64,000 nucleotides of DNA from Corynebacterium sp. HMSC078H07 (GCF_001812805.1 NZ_KV810517.1:1-64000); one strand, 5' to 3'. Numbered from the stretch's first letter, positions 15,514 to 25,248 are shown. Notes: generated by a model not told the origin, from the letters alone. Program-made: numbers and translations.

Positions 15514-18072
15514 TTAGCGGCGGGCAGTGAGGTCCAGGCGCTCGCCGCCATCGGCGACGTCGACATGGACGGTATCGCCATCCACGATGTCACCGGCCAG
15601 CAGCTTCTTAGCCAGCTGGTCACCGATGGCCTGCTGAATGGTGCGGCGCAGTGGGCGAGCACCATAGGCCGGGTCATAGCCGCGGTCCGCGAGCCAAGAC
15701 TTGGCAGAGTCCGAGACCTGCAGGGTCAGGCGGCGGGAGGCAAGGCGCTCAGCCAGGCCACGCAGCTGGATGTCAACGATGCCGCGCAGGAGCTCCTCGG
15801 AGAGGGGCTCGAACATGACCACATCATCGAGACGGTTGATAAACTCGGGCTTGAAGGCCTTCTTCACTGCGGCCATGGTCTCCTCCCGGGTGCCGCCAGC
15901 ACCCAGGTTGGAGGTCAGGATGATGACCGTGTTGCGGAAGTCCACCGTGCGCCCTTGGCCATCCGTCAAGCGGCCTTCGTCGAGGACCTGCAGGAGGACG
16001 TCGAAGACGTCGGGGTGGGCCTTCTCCACTTCGTCGAAAAGCACCAGCGTGTACGGACGGCGACGCACAGCTTCGGTGAGCTGACCACCGGCCTCGTGGC
16101 CAACGTATCCCGGAGGGGCACCGACGAGGCGGGAGACGGAGTGCTTCTCGCCGTACTCGGACATATCGATGCGGACCATGGCGGATTCATCATCGAAGAG
16201 GAAGTCCGCCACTGCCTTGGCTAGCTCCGTCTTACCCACGCCGGTGGGGCCAAGGAAGAGGAAGGATCCGGTCGGGCGGTTCGGGTCAGCCACGCCCGCG
16301 CGGGAGCGGCGCACCGCATCCGAGACCGCGGTGACGGCTTCCTTCTGGCCCACGACGCGCTTGCCCAGCACAGATTCCATATTGAGCAGCTTCTCGGTTT
16401 CTCCCTGCAGCATCTTTCCGGCAGGAATGCCGGTCCACGCGGAGACGACCTCCGCGATGGTGTCTGGGGTGACCTCCTCACTGAGCATGGTGTTGCGCTG
16501 CTGCGTGGCCTTCTCCTCAGCGGCAGCGAGGTCCTTCTCCAGCGGTGGGATCTTGCCGTAGTTGATCTCAGAAGCCAGCGCTAGGTCACCATCGCGTTCA
16601 GCGATTTCCGCCTGGCGGCGCAGGTCATCGAGTTGTTCCTTGATGTTTTGGACATCATCGATGGCCTTCTTCTCATTAGCCCAGCGGGCCTTGAGCTCAC
16701 CGAGCTTTTCTCGCTGGTCTGCCAGCTCCTGCTGGAGGGTTACCAGGCGGTCCTGGGAAGCGGCGTCGGACTCCTTCTTGAGAGCCAGCTCTTCGATCTC
16801 CATGCGGCGCACGATGCGCTCCAGCTCGTCGATTTCCTGCGGGGAGGAGTCAATCTCCATGCGCAGGCGGGAGCCGGCCTCATCGACCAAATCGATGGCC
16901 TTGTCCGGCAGGAAGCGGTTGGTGATGTAGCGGTTCGACAGCTCCGCGGCGGACACCAGGGCGGAGTCCATGATGCGCACGCCGTGGTGTACCTCGTAGC
17001 GCTCCTTGAGTCCACGCAGGATGCCGATGGTGTCCTCGACGGAAGGCTCGGCGGCATGGACCTGCTGAAAGCGGCGCTCAAGGGCGGCGTCCTTTTCAAT
17101 GTACTTGCGGTACTCGTCCAGGGTCGTGGCACCGACGAGGCGCAGCTCACCGCGGGCCAGCATGGGCTTAATCATGTTGCCGGCGTCCATCGAGCCGTCA
17201 CCGGTAGCGCCGGCGCCGACGATGGTGTGCAGCTCATCGATGAAGGTGATGATTTGCCCCTCGGAGGCTTTAATCTCATCGAGCACGGCCTTGAGACGTT
17301 CCTCAAATTCACCGCGGTACTTTGCACCGGCAACCATGGAGCCGAGGTCCAGGCTAATGAGAGTCTTGCCCTTGAGGGACTCGGGGACGTCGCCAGCCAC
17401 GATGCGGCGAGCCAGGCCTTCGACGATGGCGGTTTTACCCACACCGGGCTCACCGATAAGCACCGGGTTGTTCTTGGTACGGCGGCTAAGAACCTGCACC
17501 ACGCGGCGGATTTCCTGGTCACGGCCGATAACCGGATCAATCTTTCCTTCGCGGGCACGGGCAGTAAGGTCCGTGGCGTACTTTTCTAGTGCCTGGAACT
17601 GATCCTCCGGGTTCTCCGAGGTCACCTTGGCGGCACCGCGCACGGAAGGGAAAGCACCTTTCAGCGCGTCGTAAGTCGCGCCGCGGGAGGTGAGAAGCTC
17701 AGCGGCATCCGACTTGGACCCCGCGATGGCAGCCAGCAGTACCTCGGTGGACACGTATTCATCACCGAGCTCACCGGCCAGCTCCTGGGCGCGGGTAAGA
17801 ACGTTGAGTGCGTCGCGGTTAAAGTTCGGGTTCGCCATGTTGGCGCCCTCTGCCTTGGGCAGGGCATCAATAAGTTCGCGCGCCTCCTTAAGAACCGTGT
17901 CCGGGTCCACGCCGGTGGCCTTAAGGACCGGGGCGGCGATGCCGTCCTTTTGCTCGAGGATGGCTGCTAAAAGGTGTGCCGGGCGAATGTCCGGGTTGCC
18001 GTTAGCGGAGGCGACTTTCAGCGCCTGCTGCAGTGCTTCCTGCGTCTTGGTGGTGGGGTTAAAAGAATTCAT
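15514..18072 (-). CDS. clpB: ATP-dependent disaggregase ClpB
   Basis: ClpB is the hexameric AAA+ chaperone that pulls proteins out of aggregates together with DnaK. Order: N-terminal Clp repeat domain (1-150); NBD1 with Walker [10 protein letters not shown] and Walker B TFIDELHT; the coiled-coil middle domain (about 400-520) rich in Glu/Lys/Arg; NBD2 with GPTGVGKTE and [14 protein letters not shown]; and the C-terminal domain with [12 protein letters not shown]. 852 residues is full length. A HAIR box and a TATAGT -10 box lie about 85-120 nt upstream, so the gene belongs to the HspR regulon with the dnaK operon found 9 kb away. Start ATG at 18072 preceded by AAGGAG. Confidence 0.97.
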   Translation of the reverse strand: MNSFNPTTKTQEALQQALKVASANGNPDIRPAHLLAAILEQKDGIAAPVLKATGVDPDTVLKEARELIDALPKAEGANMANPNFNRDALNVLTRAQELAGELGDEYVSTEVLLAAIAGSKSDAAELLTSRGATYDALKGAFPSVRGAAKVTSENPEDQFQALEKYATDLTARAREGKIDPVIGRDQEIRRVVQVLSRRTKNNPVLIGEPGVGKTAIVEGLARRIVAGDVPESLKGKTLISLDLGSMVAGAKYRGEFEERLKAVLDEIKASEGQIITFIDELHTIVGAGATGDGSMDAGNMIKPMLARGELRLVGATTLDEYRKYIEKDAALERRFQQVHAAEPSVEDTIGILRGLKERYEVHHGVRIMDSALVSAAELSNRYITNRFLPDKAIDLVDEAGSRLRMEIDSSPQEIDELERIVRRMEIEELALKKESDAASQDRLVTLQQELADQREKLGELKARWANEKKAIDDVQNIKEQLDDLRRQAEIAERDGDLALASEINYGKIPPLEKDLAAAEEKATQQRNTMLSEEVTPDTIAEVVSAWTGIPAGKMLQGETEKLLNMESVLGKRVVGQKEAVTAVSDAVRRSRAGVADPNRPTGSFLFLGPTGVGKTELAKAVADFLFDDESAMVRIDMSEYGEKHSVSRLVGAPPGYVGHEAGGQLTEAVRRRPYTLVLFDEVEKAHPDVFDVLLQVLDEGRLTDGQGRTVDFRNTVIILTSNLGAGGTREETMAAVKKAFKPEFINRLDDVVMFEPLSEELLRGIVDIQLRGLAERLASRRLTLQVSDSAKSWLADRGYDPAYGARPLRRTIQQAIGDQLAKKLLAGDIVDGDTVHVDVADGGERLDLTARR

Positions 18073-18171
18073 GCGTTTATCTCCTTGTGTTTATTGCCCT
18101 CCCTCGCACCAAGGTGATTGTGGTTATGCCCGGTGCGGGAAGGTGGCTTCACCGACTATAACGCCAAAGAA

Positions 18172-18192
18172 CTTGAGTCTGTTCCACTCAAG
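18172..18192 (-). promoter_or_regulatory. HAIR operator (HspR-binding) upstream of clpB
   Basis: CTTGAGT-ctgttcc-ACTCAAG is an exact match to the actinobacterial HAIR consensus CTTGAGT-N7-ACTCAAG. It lies 100 bp before the clpB start and over the -35/spacer zone of a -10 box TATAGT at 18161-18156, which suits repression by HspR. hspR itself is encoded at 27278-27694. Confidence 0.93.
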
Positions 18193-18336
18193 TCAAACTT
18201 TTGTGGAGATTTTTATCCGGGCAGGTTGATATAGGTTCACTCAACTTTGCGGGAGGGTTTGCAGGCTTGCCCCGAATGCAGAAAGCACGAAGCGCCCTCA
18301 GTGCGGGCGCAGGAGGGCGGGATGCGGTGCGGGTAG

Positions 18337-18398
18337 CGCGCGATGGGCGCGCGCTACGTGACGGGATTGTTAATCGCGCGATGGGCGCGCGCTACGTG
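18337..18398. repeat. Two 24-bp direct repeats, each hairpin-forming
   Basis: The identical 24 bases start at 18337 and 18375 (core GCGCGATGGGCGCGCGC followed by TACGTG), 38 bases apart. The first copy is extended to GTAGCGCGC...GCGCGCTAC, a 9-bp stem. They lie immediately after the double TetR gene. They may be duplicated terminator or operator modules. Confidence 0.75.
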
Positions 18399-18407
18399 GA
18401 GAGAATG

Positions 18408-19787
18408 TTAGGCGCGGAGGCCGTGCTCGAAGGTGGCGAAGACGATGCCGATAACGGCGTAGTAGATCGACCACTTCTGTTCGAGGTCAATGGAGCGGAA
18501 CTCGCCTACGGAGGCCAGGTGGCACATACCGTCGGCGCCGGCCCACAGGGTGAAGTTCTTGATGTAAACCAGGCGGTCCTTGGGCTCGAGGCCGGCTTCC
18601 CACAGTGCTTCACGGTTAAAGCGCATGAGCTGCGCGAAGGACACGCCCATCTGAGTTTGGTCTTCCTCGCCGTCCTCACTCAGCGGAACCACGGAGCCTG
18701 ACGCAGCTGCGATGCAGGCACCGTAGCGATCCGGAGCAGTCATGGCGTAGTGGAAGTACGCCACGGCACTGCACAAGAGTTTGTCCTTGGCACTGGCATC
18801 CGCCGGCAGCTTATCTAGGAGGTAGAGAATCATGCCCTCAAGTTCGCGGTCGGTTTCATGTTCGACGCGCTCACGCAGCACAAAGTCATTGTCCACGAGT
18901 GACGCCACAAAAACGTCAGACACACCAAAATACTCGGCGACGTTCTCGATAGTCACCGCCTGCATGCCTTGCCGGCCCGCAAGCTGAATGGCGCGTTCCA
19001 TAACGGCAGCCCTAGCCCGCTCCGTAGGAAATGCCGTGAGGTCCTCAATAGTGGAGATATCCGGTAGCGCTTCGCGGCTTGGGCCGTAGGCGGAAATACG
19101 CTCGCGGAAGACAGACATGCTATCGCTAACGTCGAGTAGCTCACAGGTCTCAGCGGAATGGAAAAGCGTTCCGATGAGTGCCTTGCACACCTCGCGGAGA
19201 TTAAAGCGGCGAACCACCGGGTGCTGGTGGCGCAAGACGCCCAGAACACTCAAGTGCGCCATGCCATGAACGGTGGCCCAGCTGGCCACGCTGAGTTTTG
19301 CCAGGGTCTCCGGGCACACATCTGGGCCTACCTCAAGCCCAGCATGGTCCACGATGAGAGCCATGTTCTGGTGAACAAGTTCCAAGGCCAAATTGTTGGA
19401 GGGGCCCCCCTTCAGCAACGCCTGCCATTCATCATTGAGAACGCGGGCCTTCTGTTCAAAGAGGTAGCGGAAAAGCTCCGGTTCACGCTCGGCATACTCG
19501 TAGTAGGACTCCACAAACGTGGTGAGCCTGTCAAACAAACCCGCGTAGCTCGGGACTGCCTCGAGGGTGTCTTTGAGGAAGTTCACCCTGCGCTGGGAGA
19601 CGTACTCGGGGATAGCGGAGATGATCTCCTCACGGTTAGGAAATACTGCAGTGACATCGGAGGGCTTCAGATCTGCGTATTTAGCCACCGATTCCGCAGT
19701 GACGGCATCGTCGCCCTGGGCAGCGGCCACGTGGATCGCCGACTCGAGGACAGCCTCGCGAGGAGAGTCCTCATAAAGATGCTTCAT
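18408..19787 (-). CDS. Tandem (double) TetR-type regulator
   Basis: 459 residues built from two TetR-like units in one chain. Unit 1 (about 1-215) begins PREAVLESAIHVAAAQGDDAV and has a helix-turn-helix around VAKYADLKPSDVTAVFPN. Unit 2 (about 235-459) begins RARAAVMERAIQLAGRQG and has VAEYFGVSDVFVASLVDN in the same place; both have an all-helical ligand/dimer part. Normal TetR proteins are about 200 residues and dimerise, so this looks like a covalent dimer. AGGAAAC precedes the ATG at 19787. Target genes unknown; the repeats just downstream and the gap upstream are candidate sites. Function assigned by pattern only. Confidence 0.75.
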   Translation of the reverse strand: MKHLYEDSPREAVLESAIHVAAAQGDDAVTAESVAKYADLKPSDVTAVFPNREEIISAIPEYVSQRRVNFLKDTLEAVPSYAGLFDRLTTFVESYYEYAEREPELFRYLFEQKARVLNDEWQALLKGGPSNNLALELVHQNMALIVDHAGLEVGPDVCPETLAKLSVASWATVHGMAHLSVLGVLRHQHPVVRRFNLREVCKALIGTLFHSAETCELLDVSDSMSVFRERISAYGPSREALPDISTIEDLTAFPTERARAAVMERAIQLAGRQGMQAVTIENVAEYFGVSDVFVASLVDNDFVLRERVEHETDRELEGMILYLLDKLPADASAKDKLLCSAVAYFHYAMTAPDRYGACIAAASGSVVPLSEDGEEDQTQMGVSFAQLMRFNREALWEAGLEPKDRLVYIKNFTLWAGADGMCHLASVGEFRSIDLEQKWSIYYAVIGIVFATFEHGLRA

Positions 19788-20164
19788 GTAGTTTCCTAAA
19801 GATTGTGCCCAGCAGGCGAAAGAGAAAGATAGAGGCAGATTAACAGCCCCTCAGATTTTAGCCTGAGCAATCTTTAAACAGCAATGCGAGAAGGGTATTT
19901 AATTGCTATCCCACAGCAGCTATACAGCGTGAGTTCACTTAACCCAGCCGCAGCGCCTGCTGTAATTTCTCCTCAAAATATTTTAGTATTTCGACTATTT
20001 GCTCAGCTCCCCCTTTCGCCAGGGCGAGCACGCGTGGCGGCGGGTTCTATTGGCGCGGATTCTGATGGCTGTTGATCCTGATGGCCGTGGACGCATAGCA
20101 AAGCCCCCAGGCTGCTCGTTCATGCAGCCTGGGGAGCGACGAGGGATAGGTGCGCTCTACTTTT
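19788..20164. other. Gap between gltS and the double TetR gene
   Basis: No gene is seen in these 377 bases. The right-hand neighbour gltS ends at 20165 and has a strong hairpin after it (20105-20134). The left side must hold the promoter of the TetR gene; a short CTCAG/CTGAG inverted repeat lies near 19850. The middle part around 19890-20020 is AT-rich. Near 20060-20090 an imperfect direct repeat with CTGATGGC occurs twice. Confidence 0.6.
20105..20134 (-). terminator. Terminator hairpin after gltS
   Basis: CCCCAGGCTGC (20105-20115) and GCAGCCTGGGG (20124-20134) form a perfect 11-bp stem with an 8-base loop, 30 nt after the gltS stop. On the minus strand it is followed by GGCTTTGCT, so the T run is weak. 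Confidence 0.75.
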
Positions 20165-21535
20165 CTACTTTGAGGCGCCGACGTGCCCGATACCCTCCTT
20201 GAAGATGGTGCCGCGCGGAGGCATCATGCCGGTGAACTTGAACACGAGGTAGATGACCACCGCAATACCCAAGGAGAGCCAGCCAAAGCCTGCGGTGAAG
20301 CCGTACATGACGGCCAGCGGGGCGATGATGGTCCAGGAAATCTCGAAGGGGCCGAAGCCGATGTAGGCCATGCCGTACTCAGACAGCGTGCCGGACTTGA
20401 GCTTCGGGTCGACGATCTTGAGGATGGCAATACCCGTCGCCACGGTGGCGGTAGCCCAGCCCCAGCCGAAGATGCCGCGCTCGATCCATCGCTCGCCAAA
20501 GAACTCGGCGGGGAACCACATGAGGAAGAAAATGCAGTAGACAGTACCGAGGACGAAGAGCAGGAGGAGCGCCTGCCAGTAGGCGGCCACGGCGGCCGGC
20601 ACGATGGCGGCCACGCCGAAGGCGATGAGGTAGTCGGTCGCCGCACCGGATACGGAGCTCACGGTGTCCTTATCCAGGTAGTCCTTGGCACCGATCATGT
20701 TCATAATGGCGCGGAAGAGAAGGCCGACGACCATGGACATGGCAAACAGCGGGATGGAGACGTTCTCCCAGAGGGAGGCGATGCCCTGAGTAATGCCGTA
20801 GGCGGTCATCACGGTCAGCGCAATGAAACCGACGTGGAGGGTGATGGGCTCAATGGCAGACGGATTGGTCGTCGCACGGCCCAGGGACGGGCGATCTTCG
20901 AGGCGGGAGATGTAGCCGCGACGCAGCTCTTCCGGAAGTTCCTTCGGAACATGGGACACCTTGCCCTTGCGAATACCCCAGTTACCGGCCACGATGCCGC
21001 CTACGATGGCGGCCAGCGTACCCACGGTAGCGGAAGTAAAGCCCAAGGAGGAGGCTGCATCCGCGCCCACGCCTTCGAGTGCGCCGCCCACGGCCGCAGC
21101 AGTACCAAAGCCACCGGTAAAGCCCACCGGAAGCATCATGCCGAACCAGTCAGGAGTGTCAAAGGCCGGCTTAAAGACCAGAAGACCCAGCACAATGAAC
21201 AGGCCCCACTGGCCGGTAAACATCATGGTGGAATAACCCCACATATTGCGGGCACCTTTGCCCATGTTGCCGCCCATCTCCATGGAATACGCCATGGAGG
21301 CGAACACCACGGCGATGAGCAGCGAGGTGTAGTTGCCCAGGTTGTCCGATAGGCCGATCCAGCCCAGGACGTTGGGGCCTAGGAGCAAGCCGAGCAGGCC
21401 GGCAGTAATGGGCGCGGGTAGGAGCAAATCCTGGAATACGAACTTGACCTGGTGGCGCAGAACGTTGCCGATGACCATGAGCAACGAGATCCAGCCGACA
21501 TCGACCATGATCGTATACGCAGAGAATTCTTCCAT
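20165..21535 (-). CDS. gltS: Sodium/glutamate symporter GltS
   Basis: An inner-membrane protein of 456 residues that should import glutamate with sodium. Features of the ESS family are visible: about ten to twelve hydrophobic helices, the N-terminal gating loop motif VGFTGGFGTAAAVGGALE with a re-entrant Gly/Ala-rich segment, a central charged cytosolic loop (RKGKVSHVPKELPEELRRGY), and a second Gly-rich half with SVSGAATDYLIAFGVAAIV. The ATG at 21535 is preferred because AAGGAAG lies seven bases before it; a further ATG six codons upstream has no binding site. It lies on the same strand as the TetR and clpB genes, but with its own terminator. The gene diverges from the globin gene. Confidence 0.88.
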   Translation of the reverse strand: MEEFSAYTIMVDVGWISLLMVIGNVLRHQVKFVFQDLLLPAPITAGLLGLLLGPNVLGWIGLSDNLGNYTSLLIAVVFASMAYSMEMGGNMGKGARNMWGYSTMMFTGQWGLFIVLGLLVFKPAFDTPDWFGMMLPVGFTGGFGTAAAVGGALEGVGADAASSLGFTSATVGTLAAIVGGIVAGNWGIRKGKVSHVPKELPEELRRGYISRLEDRPSLGRATTNPSAIEPITLHVGFIALTVMTAYGITQGIASLWENVSIPLFAMSMVVGLLFRAIMNMIGAKDYLDKDTVSSVSGAATDYLIAFGVAAIVPAAVAAYWQALLLLFVLGTVYCIFFLMWFPAEFFGERWIERGIFGWGWATATVATGIAILKIVDPKLKSGTLSEYGMAYIGFGPFEISWTIIAPLAVMYGFTAGFGWLSLGIAVVIYLVFKFTGMMPPRGTIFKEGIGHVGASK

Positions 21536-21703
21536 GCGAAAACTTCCTTCCATGCCGCTGAGCGCGGCGTCATAGAGATACGAGTCACCCTCTTCCGGGA
21601 AATGGACCGTAGATTACACTACAACCAGATGCCCTCTACGCCACCCCCTGCATATAACCCGTGGGTAATCGGTGGTTACCCCCGGCGACTAGGATGGGCG
21701 GGC

Positions 21704-22900
21704 ATGAGGGAACTGGGTGAGCATCTGCGCAATCATGCTGAGGACTATCGCGACGCAGTACACAGCCACTTTTTCAGCACTGTGGCACAGGCTCGCCAGA
21801 TCTTCGCTCTCTCCATGAAGGACACGCACCCTTCGATGGCGCCGGCCTTGGCGTGGGTGCTGGAGAATTTGGAGGATGGGGAGGTTCGGGGGGACGTCGC
21901 CAAGCGCATGGCCCTCATGGGCCGTGATCATCGCCGCCATGGGTTCCCACCGGAGGTCTATCCGCAGTTTGAGGCCTCGCTCATTCATGGGCTGGGGGTG
22001 CTGGGGCTCACGCCGCATCAACATGAGGTGGCGGCGCGGACGATTTCCCGTATCTGCGCGCTGATGCAGGAGGCAGCACAGCTTGACGACGCCTCCGGGA
22101 TCCCCCCTGCCCACAGCGCCCAGGTCGTGTCCGTGGAAAAGCCGAATCGACGCACGGCCGTGGTGCGGCTGGAATCGGGTGTGCCGCTGGAGTACCGCGC
22201 GGGCCAGCACGTTCCGGTGACGTCGCAGCTCACGCCCGGTACCTGGCGCCTGCTGACTCCGGCTGCCCCGGCGGATCCTTCGGGTCAGTTGACTTTCCAC
22301 GTGGCGTTGGCGGGCGAGGCCTCGTCGATGTTGGCCATGGCGCAGCCGGGCGATTGGTGGACGCTGGGCGCGCCTGCTGGCGAGCCGGTGACTTTGGATT
22401 CCTCCACGACGCTCATCTCGTTTGGCACGGGGTGGGCCGGTGCGCGGGCAGTGCTTCTCGACGCCCTCCCCGACCTCCCCGCCGGCCTGCGCGTGGTCGT
22501 CGTTGCTCCCACGCCGGGCAAGCACTATGACACGGAGTTTCGGGCCAATTTGAAGGCGCTTGTTCCTTCCCTTGATATTCAGCACATTGTGCGCGATGCT
22601 CACGATCCCTGGCTGCTGGGCGCAGAAGCACCAGCGGAGGGCTTTGAGCCCCTCGTGGCGGAGGAGCCTATGGGGCCCGTCCTTGCCCGCGGCACGGATC
22701 GCCGTTTCGTGCTCATTGGTCCGGCGGATCGCGTCGAGGTAGCCCAGGCGGCGCTACTCAAGGGCGGGGTGTCTCCTACATCCATCGTGACGGAGGGCTG
22801 GCAGCGCGGCAGTGAGTGGACGGCGTCGGCCGCCGAGCTCGACGGCTGGGGTGATGACTGGGAGGCGTGGGCTGCGTGGAAGAAATCGCAGTGGGCCTAA
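21704..22900 (+). CDS. Globin-ferredoxin reductase-like protein (flavohaemoglobin-like)
   Basis: About 398 residues. Residues 1-135 match the globin fold: FFSTVAQARQIFALSMKD, VAKRMALMGRDHRRHGFPPEVYPQF with the proximal His region, and HEVAARTISRICALMQEA. Residues 145-370 match an NAD(P)H-flavin reductase fold: VVRLESGVPLEYRAGQHVPV (flavin RxYS-like site is degenerate), then LISFGTGWAGARAVLLDAL and the C-terminal FVLIGPADRVEVAQAALLKGG. The likely role is nitric oxide or oxygen handling, with weak conservation of FAD motifs, so activity is uncertain. The ATG at 21704 is chosen: TAGGAT/AGGATGG lies eight bases upstream. An in-frame ATG at 21629 is possible. It diverges from gltS. Confidence 0.8.
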   Translation: MRELGEHLRNHAEDYRDAVHSHFFSTVAQARQIFALSMKDTHPSMAPALAWVLENLEDGEVRGDVAKRMALMGRDHRRHGFPPEVYPQFEASLIHGLGVLGLTPHQHEVAARTISRICALMQEAAQLDDASGIPPAHSAQVVSVEKPNRRTAVVRLESGVPLEYRAGQHVPVTSQLTPGTWRLLTPAAPADPSGQLTFHVALAGEASSMLAMAQPGDWWTLGAPAGEPVTLDSSTTLISFGTGWAGARAVLLDALPDLPAGLRVVVVAPTPGKHYDTEFRANLKALVPSLDIQHIVRDAHDPWLLGAEAPAEGFEPLVAEEPMGPVLARGTDRRFVLIGPADRVEVAQAALLKGGVSPTSIVTEGWQRGSEWTASAAELDGWGDDWEAWAAWKKSQWA

Positions 22901-22904
22901 GCGC

Positions 22905-23714
22905 TTAGGCGTCCAGGACGGGGAGGGATTCCCTAACCTTCGTCACGGTGTCCGCGTCCACCTCACCGTAGAGGATCTCCGGTTCATATCCGGCTTCGGC
23001 CACGCGGGTGCCATCGGGCGCCACGAGTACTGAGTGGCCAATTCCCGTTGGCCCCGAGGCCTCCCCTGCCTTCGCTTCCCCGCCTGGGCGCGCCTGGCCG
23101 GCAGCGAGGATGTAGCTGGTGGAATCCAGTGCGCGGGCAGCGGACAGCAGGCGCCATTGCTCTAGCTTGCCCGGCCCATCGGCCCAGCTGGTGGGCACGA
23201 CGATGAGCTGCGCGCCTTGGCGGGCGAGCTCTTTAAACTGCTCGGGGAAGCGGATGTCATAGCAGGTAGCCACGCCGACGGTGATGTCGCCGGCGTCGAA
23301 GACCACGAGGGATTCGCCCGGGCGCACGGTATCGGATTCTTTGTATTTAAAGGCGTCGTAAGTGTGGATTTTTTCGTACCCGCCCAGCACACCTGGGCCG
23401 GCGATGAGCGCCACATTGGCCACGCGGTTGATTGTCTTGCCGTCGCGCTCGACGGTATCGGCCGGCGCAAACATGCCCAGCACCACATAGACCCCGAGTT
23501 CTTCTGCCTGCGCGCGCACTGCCGTGGCCACGCGGCCGTCGAGGCCTTCCGCATGGGTGTCGAGACGCCCAGAGTCGAAGCTTTGGGTGGTGGCCTCTGG
23601 CAAGACGATGAGCGTGGCGCCATTCTCGGCGGCCTCTCGAATCTTTTCGAGGGCTATTTCGAGGTTCTCCTCAACGTCTCCGGTGCTGGTCAACTGTACT
23701 GCTGCTACCTTCAT
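22905..23714 (-). CDS. Carbon-nitrogen hydrolase (nitrilase superfamily)
   Basis: 269 residues with the complete catalytic triad of the superfamily: Glu in LIVLPEATTQSFD, Lys in GGYEKIHTYDAF and Cys in GVATCYDIRFPEQF. These enzymes hydrolyse amides of small metabolites; sequence pieces like VVPTSWADGPGKLEQW are typical of omega-amidase/deaminated-glutathione amidase-type members, so a metabolite-repair role is possible. The start MKVAAVQL at 23714 matches the family; three codons upstream a GTG is also open. The gene is convergent with the globin gene, only four bases apart. No signal peptide. Confidence 0.9.
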   Translation of the reverse strand: MKVAAVQLTSTGDVEENLEIALEKIREAAENGATLIVLPEATTQSFDSGRLDTHAEGLDGRVATAVRAQAEELGVYVVLGMFAPADTVERDGKTINRVANVALIAGPGVLGGYEKIHTYDAFKYKESDTVRPGESLVVFDAGDITVGVATCYDIRFPEQFKELARQGAQLIVVPTSWADGPGKLEQWRLLSAARALDSTSYILAAGQARPGGEAKAGEASGPTGIGHSVLVAPDGTRVAEAGYEPEILYGEVDADTVTKVRESLPVLDA

Positions 23715-23815
23715 GCGGCCCACGGTAGACGAGCCCGGGCTAGTTATCCACAGATTGCGTTCTTCAGCGCCTCTGCCCCTTTACCTTGCCACGTTCGTGC
23801 CGCACTCTGGGCTGC

Positions 23816-24076
23816 ATGAATCATCTCGATATTGACCCCGCAGCGCTTCCGCATATCCGTTCTCTCTACGACCACCGCCCACCTCCCGGCCCCGCGGCCT
23901 TAGATGCCCCGCCCCGCACCGCGGCGGCTCTTGCACGTTTAGCTTCGCGGTGGGAATCTTCCCGCCATTCCAGTGACACCGCGCGCATGGCCCAATTAGA
24001 GGACCTGGAGCGTTTCGTGGTGGCGGCCCACGATATCGATTCCGGGCTATCAGCCGGCTTGGGTGGCGCCCGATGA
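23816..24076 (+). CDS. Small helical protein paired with the DUF1023 hydrolase
   Basis: 86 residues, mostly helical after residue 30 (ARLASRWESSRHSSDTARMA), with a Trp in the middle and an Ala/Gly-rich end. The stop codon TGA overlaps the ATG of the next gene as ATGA, so the two are co-translated. Its size and layout recall the small partners next to WXG100-like proteins, but no clear WxG motif is seen. Ribosome binding site is poor. Function unknown. Confidence 0.6.
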   Translation: MNHLDIDPAALPHIRSLYDHRPPPGPAALDAPPRTAAALARLASRWESSRHSSDTARMAQLEDLERFVVAAHDIDSGLSAGLGGAR

Positions 24077-25248
24077 CTAACGCTCATGCTCTCTATGCCA
24101 CCTCCTCTGCGCTCGCCACTTCATCCCATGAGCTGGATCGTTATATCGATGCGTCCCACCATCATTGGGTAGCTCTAGCTATCTCCGGCGCCGCTGGCGA
24201 TGCTGCCCGCTCCTCTCTTCGCCGCGCCACGGACAGTCTTCTCAGTCCCGCCCAGCAGATGCGTGCGGCCGCCCAGATCGTGTCGCTGTACGCTCCCCTC
24301 CAGGAGAAGATTGAGAACCTTCGCGCCCGCCTCAGCTCCTCCCCTCTTGCCCATCCACGCAGTAGTCTCATGGGCCAGCTCGACACGCTTGCCGACGCCC
24401 TCGATTGGGCCTGCGCCCGCCAACTCCACGCCCTATGCACTCCCGAGATGTCTGCACCCCCAACTCGGCTGGAGGATTTCGCCGACCTGTCCCTGGCTGA
24501 GCTCCATCAGGTGCAGCTCAGCGTCGCCAGCGACGAGGTCCGCGCGCTTGCCGCCGCGAACCCTGACATGACCATCCTGGAGACCAGCCCCGGGCGGCTC
24601 GTGGCTCTTATCGACCCTTCTGGACTCGCCACTCAGCCCGCACAGGTACCTCAGGTCAACACCTTCGTGGGCGGCGTGGGTTCGTCCGATCCAGCAGGCT
24701 GGCCAACCTCGCTTGAGCGGGCTCGCTCCATTGCTCACGCCACCGGCGGGCCCACGGTGGCGTGGCTCGGTTATTCTGCTCCCTCCTCCTTATCCCGCGC
24801 CGCACACGAGGAACCTGCCCAGCGCGGTGCCGCCGAACTGGTTCGCTTTCAGCGCGCACTCCGCGCTCGTTTTCCCCAGGCGCAGCACATGCTTGTCGGC
24901 TATTCCTATGGCTCGGTCGTGGTGGGCAAGGCTGTACAAGAGGCAAAGGTAGCTGATGACATCGTGCTCGTCGGCAGCCCTGGCGCTTCCACTCCCAGCG
25001 CGGACCAGCTCCACGGCCGGGTATGGAGTGCAACCAATGCCGAGGATCCCATCGCCTTGACCACCGGCCCCCTCGGTGGCATCCACGGGCCTAGCCCGTC
25101 CTCCCCCAATTTTGGCGCTTCTCCCCTCCCCGGCGCGAACGGTTTGCCGGGCGACCACGGCACCTATTGGGAAGACCCCGCATTTCTGCGGGGTCTAGGC
25201 GCTATTGCTCAGCGCCCTCATCTTGAAGACCTCAATGTCCTACCGTAA
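24073..25248 (+). CDS. DUF1023 alpha/beta hydrolase with helical N-terminal domain
   Basis: 391 residues. Residues 1-130 are helical with HHHWVALAISGAAGDAARSSL, reminiscent of the W-x-G turn of WXG100/LXG-type domains that mark type VII secretion substrates. Residues about 175-375 match DUF1023: GSSDPAGWPTSLERARSIAH, WLGYSAP, the nucleophile elbow MLVGYSYGSVVVG with Ser in GYSYGS, and a C-terminal GDHGTYW carrying the likely catalytic His. An esterase/lipase-like activity is expected. Starts at the ATG overlapping the stop of the small gene before it. No signal peptide. Its 3' end overlaps the convergent HicB-like gene by 17 bases. Confidence 0.8.
   Translation: MTNAHALYATSSALATSSHELDRYIDASHHHWVALAISGAAGDAARSSLRRATDSLLSPAQQMRAAAQIVSLYAPLQEKIENLRARLSSSPLAHPRSSLMGQLDTLADALDWACARQLHALCTPEMSAPPTRLEDFADLSLAELHQVQLSVASDEVRALAAANPDMTILETSPGRLVALIDPSGLATQPAQVPQVNTFVGGVGSSDPAGWPTSLERARSIAHATGGPTVAWLGYSAPSSLSRAAHEEPAQRGAAELVRFQRALRARFPQAQHMLVGYSYGSVVVGKAVQEAKVADDIVLVGSPGASTPSADQLHGRVWSATNAEDPIALTTGPLGGIHGPSPSSPNFGASPLPGANGLPGDHGTYWEDPAFLRGLGAIAQRPHLEDLNVLP

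Larger units (their letters stand above)
18073..18407. other. clpB promoter region and repeat-rich gap
   Basis: This 335-nt gap lies between the clpB start and the end of the double TetR gene, both on the minus strand. The left half holds the clpB promoter and HAIR box. The right half holds a hairpin GCGCCC...GGGCGC (18292-18310) followed on the minus strand by TTCGTGCTTTCT, a likely terminator of the TetR gene, and two copies of a 24-base repeat (18337-18360, 18375-18398). No gene is seen. Confidence 0.7.

Noticed and set aside
14734-16224. 496-codon frame antisense to thtR and clpB
   Set aside because: Shadow; both genes on the minus strand have full family motifs.
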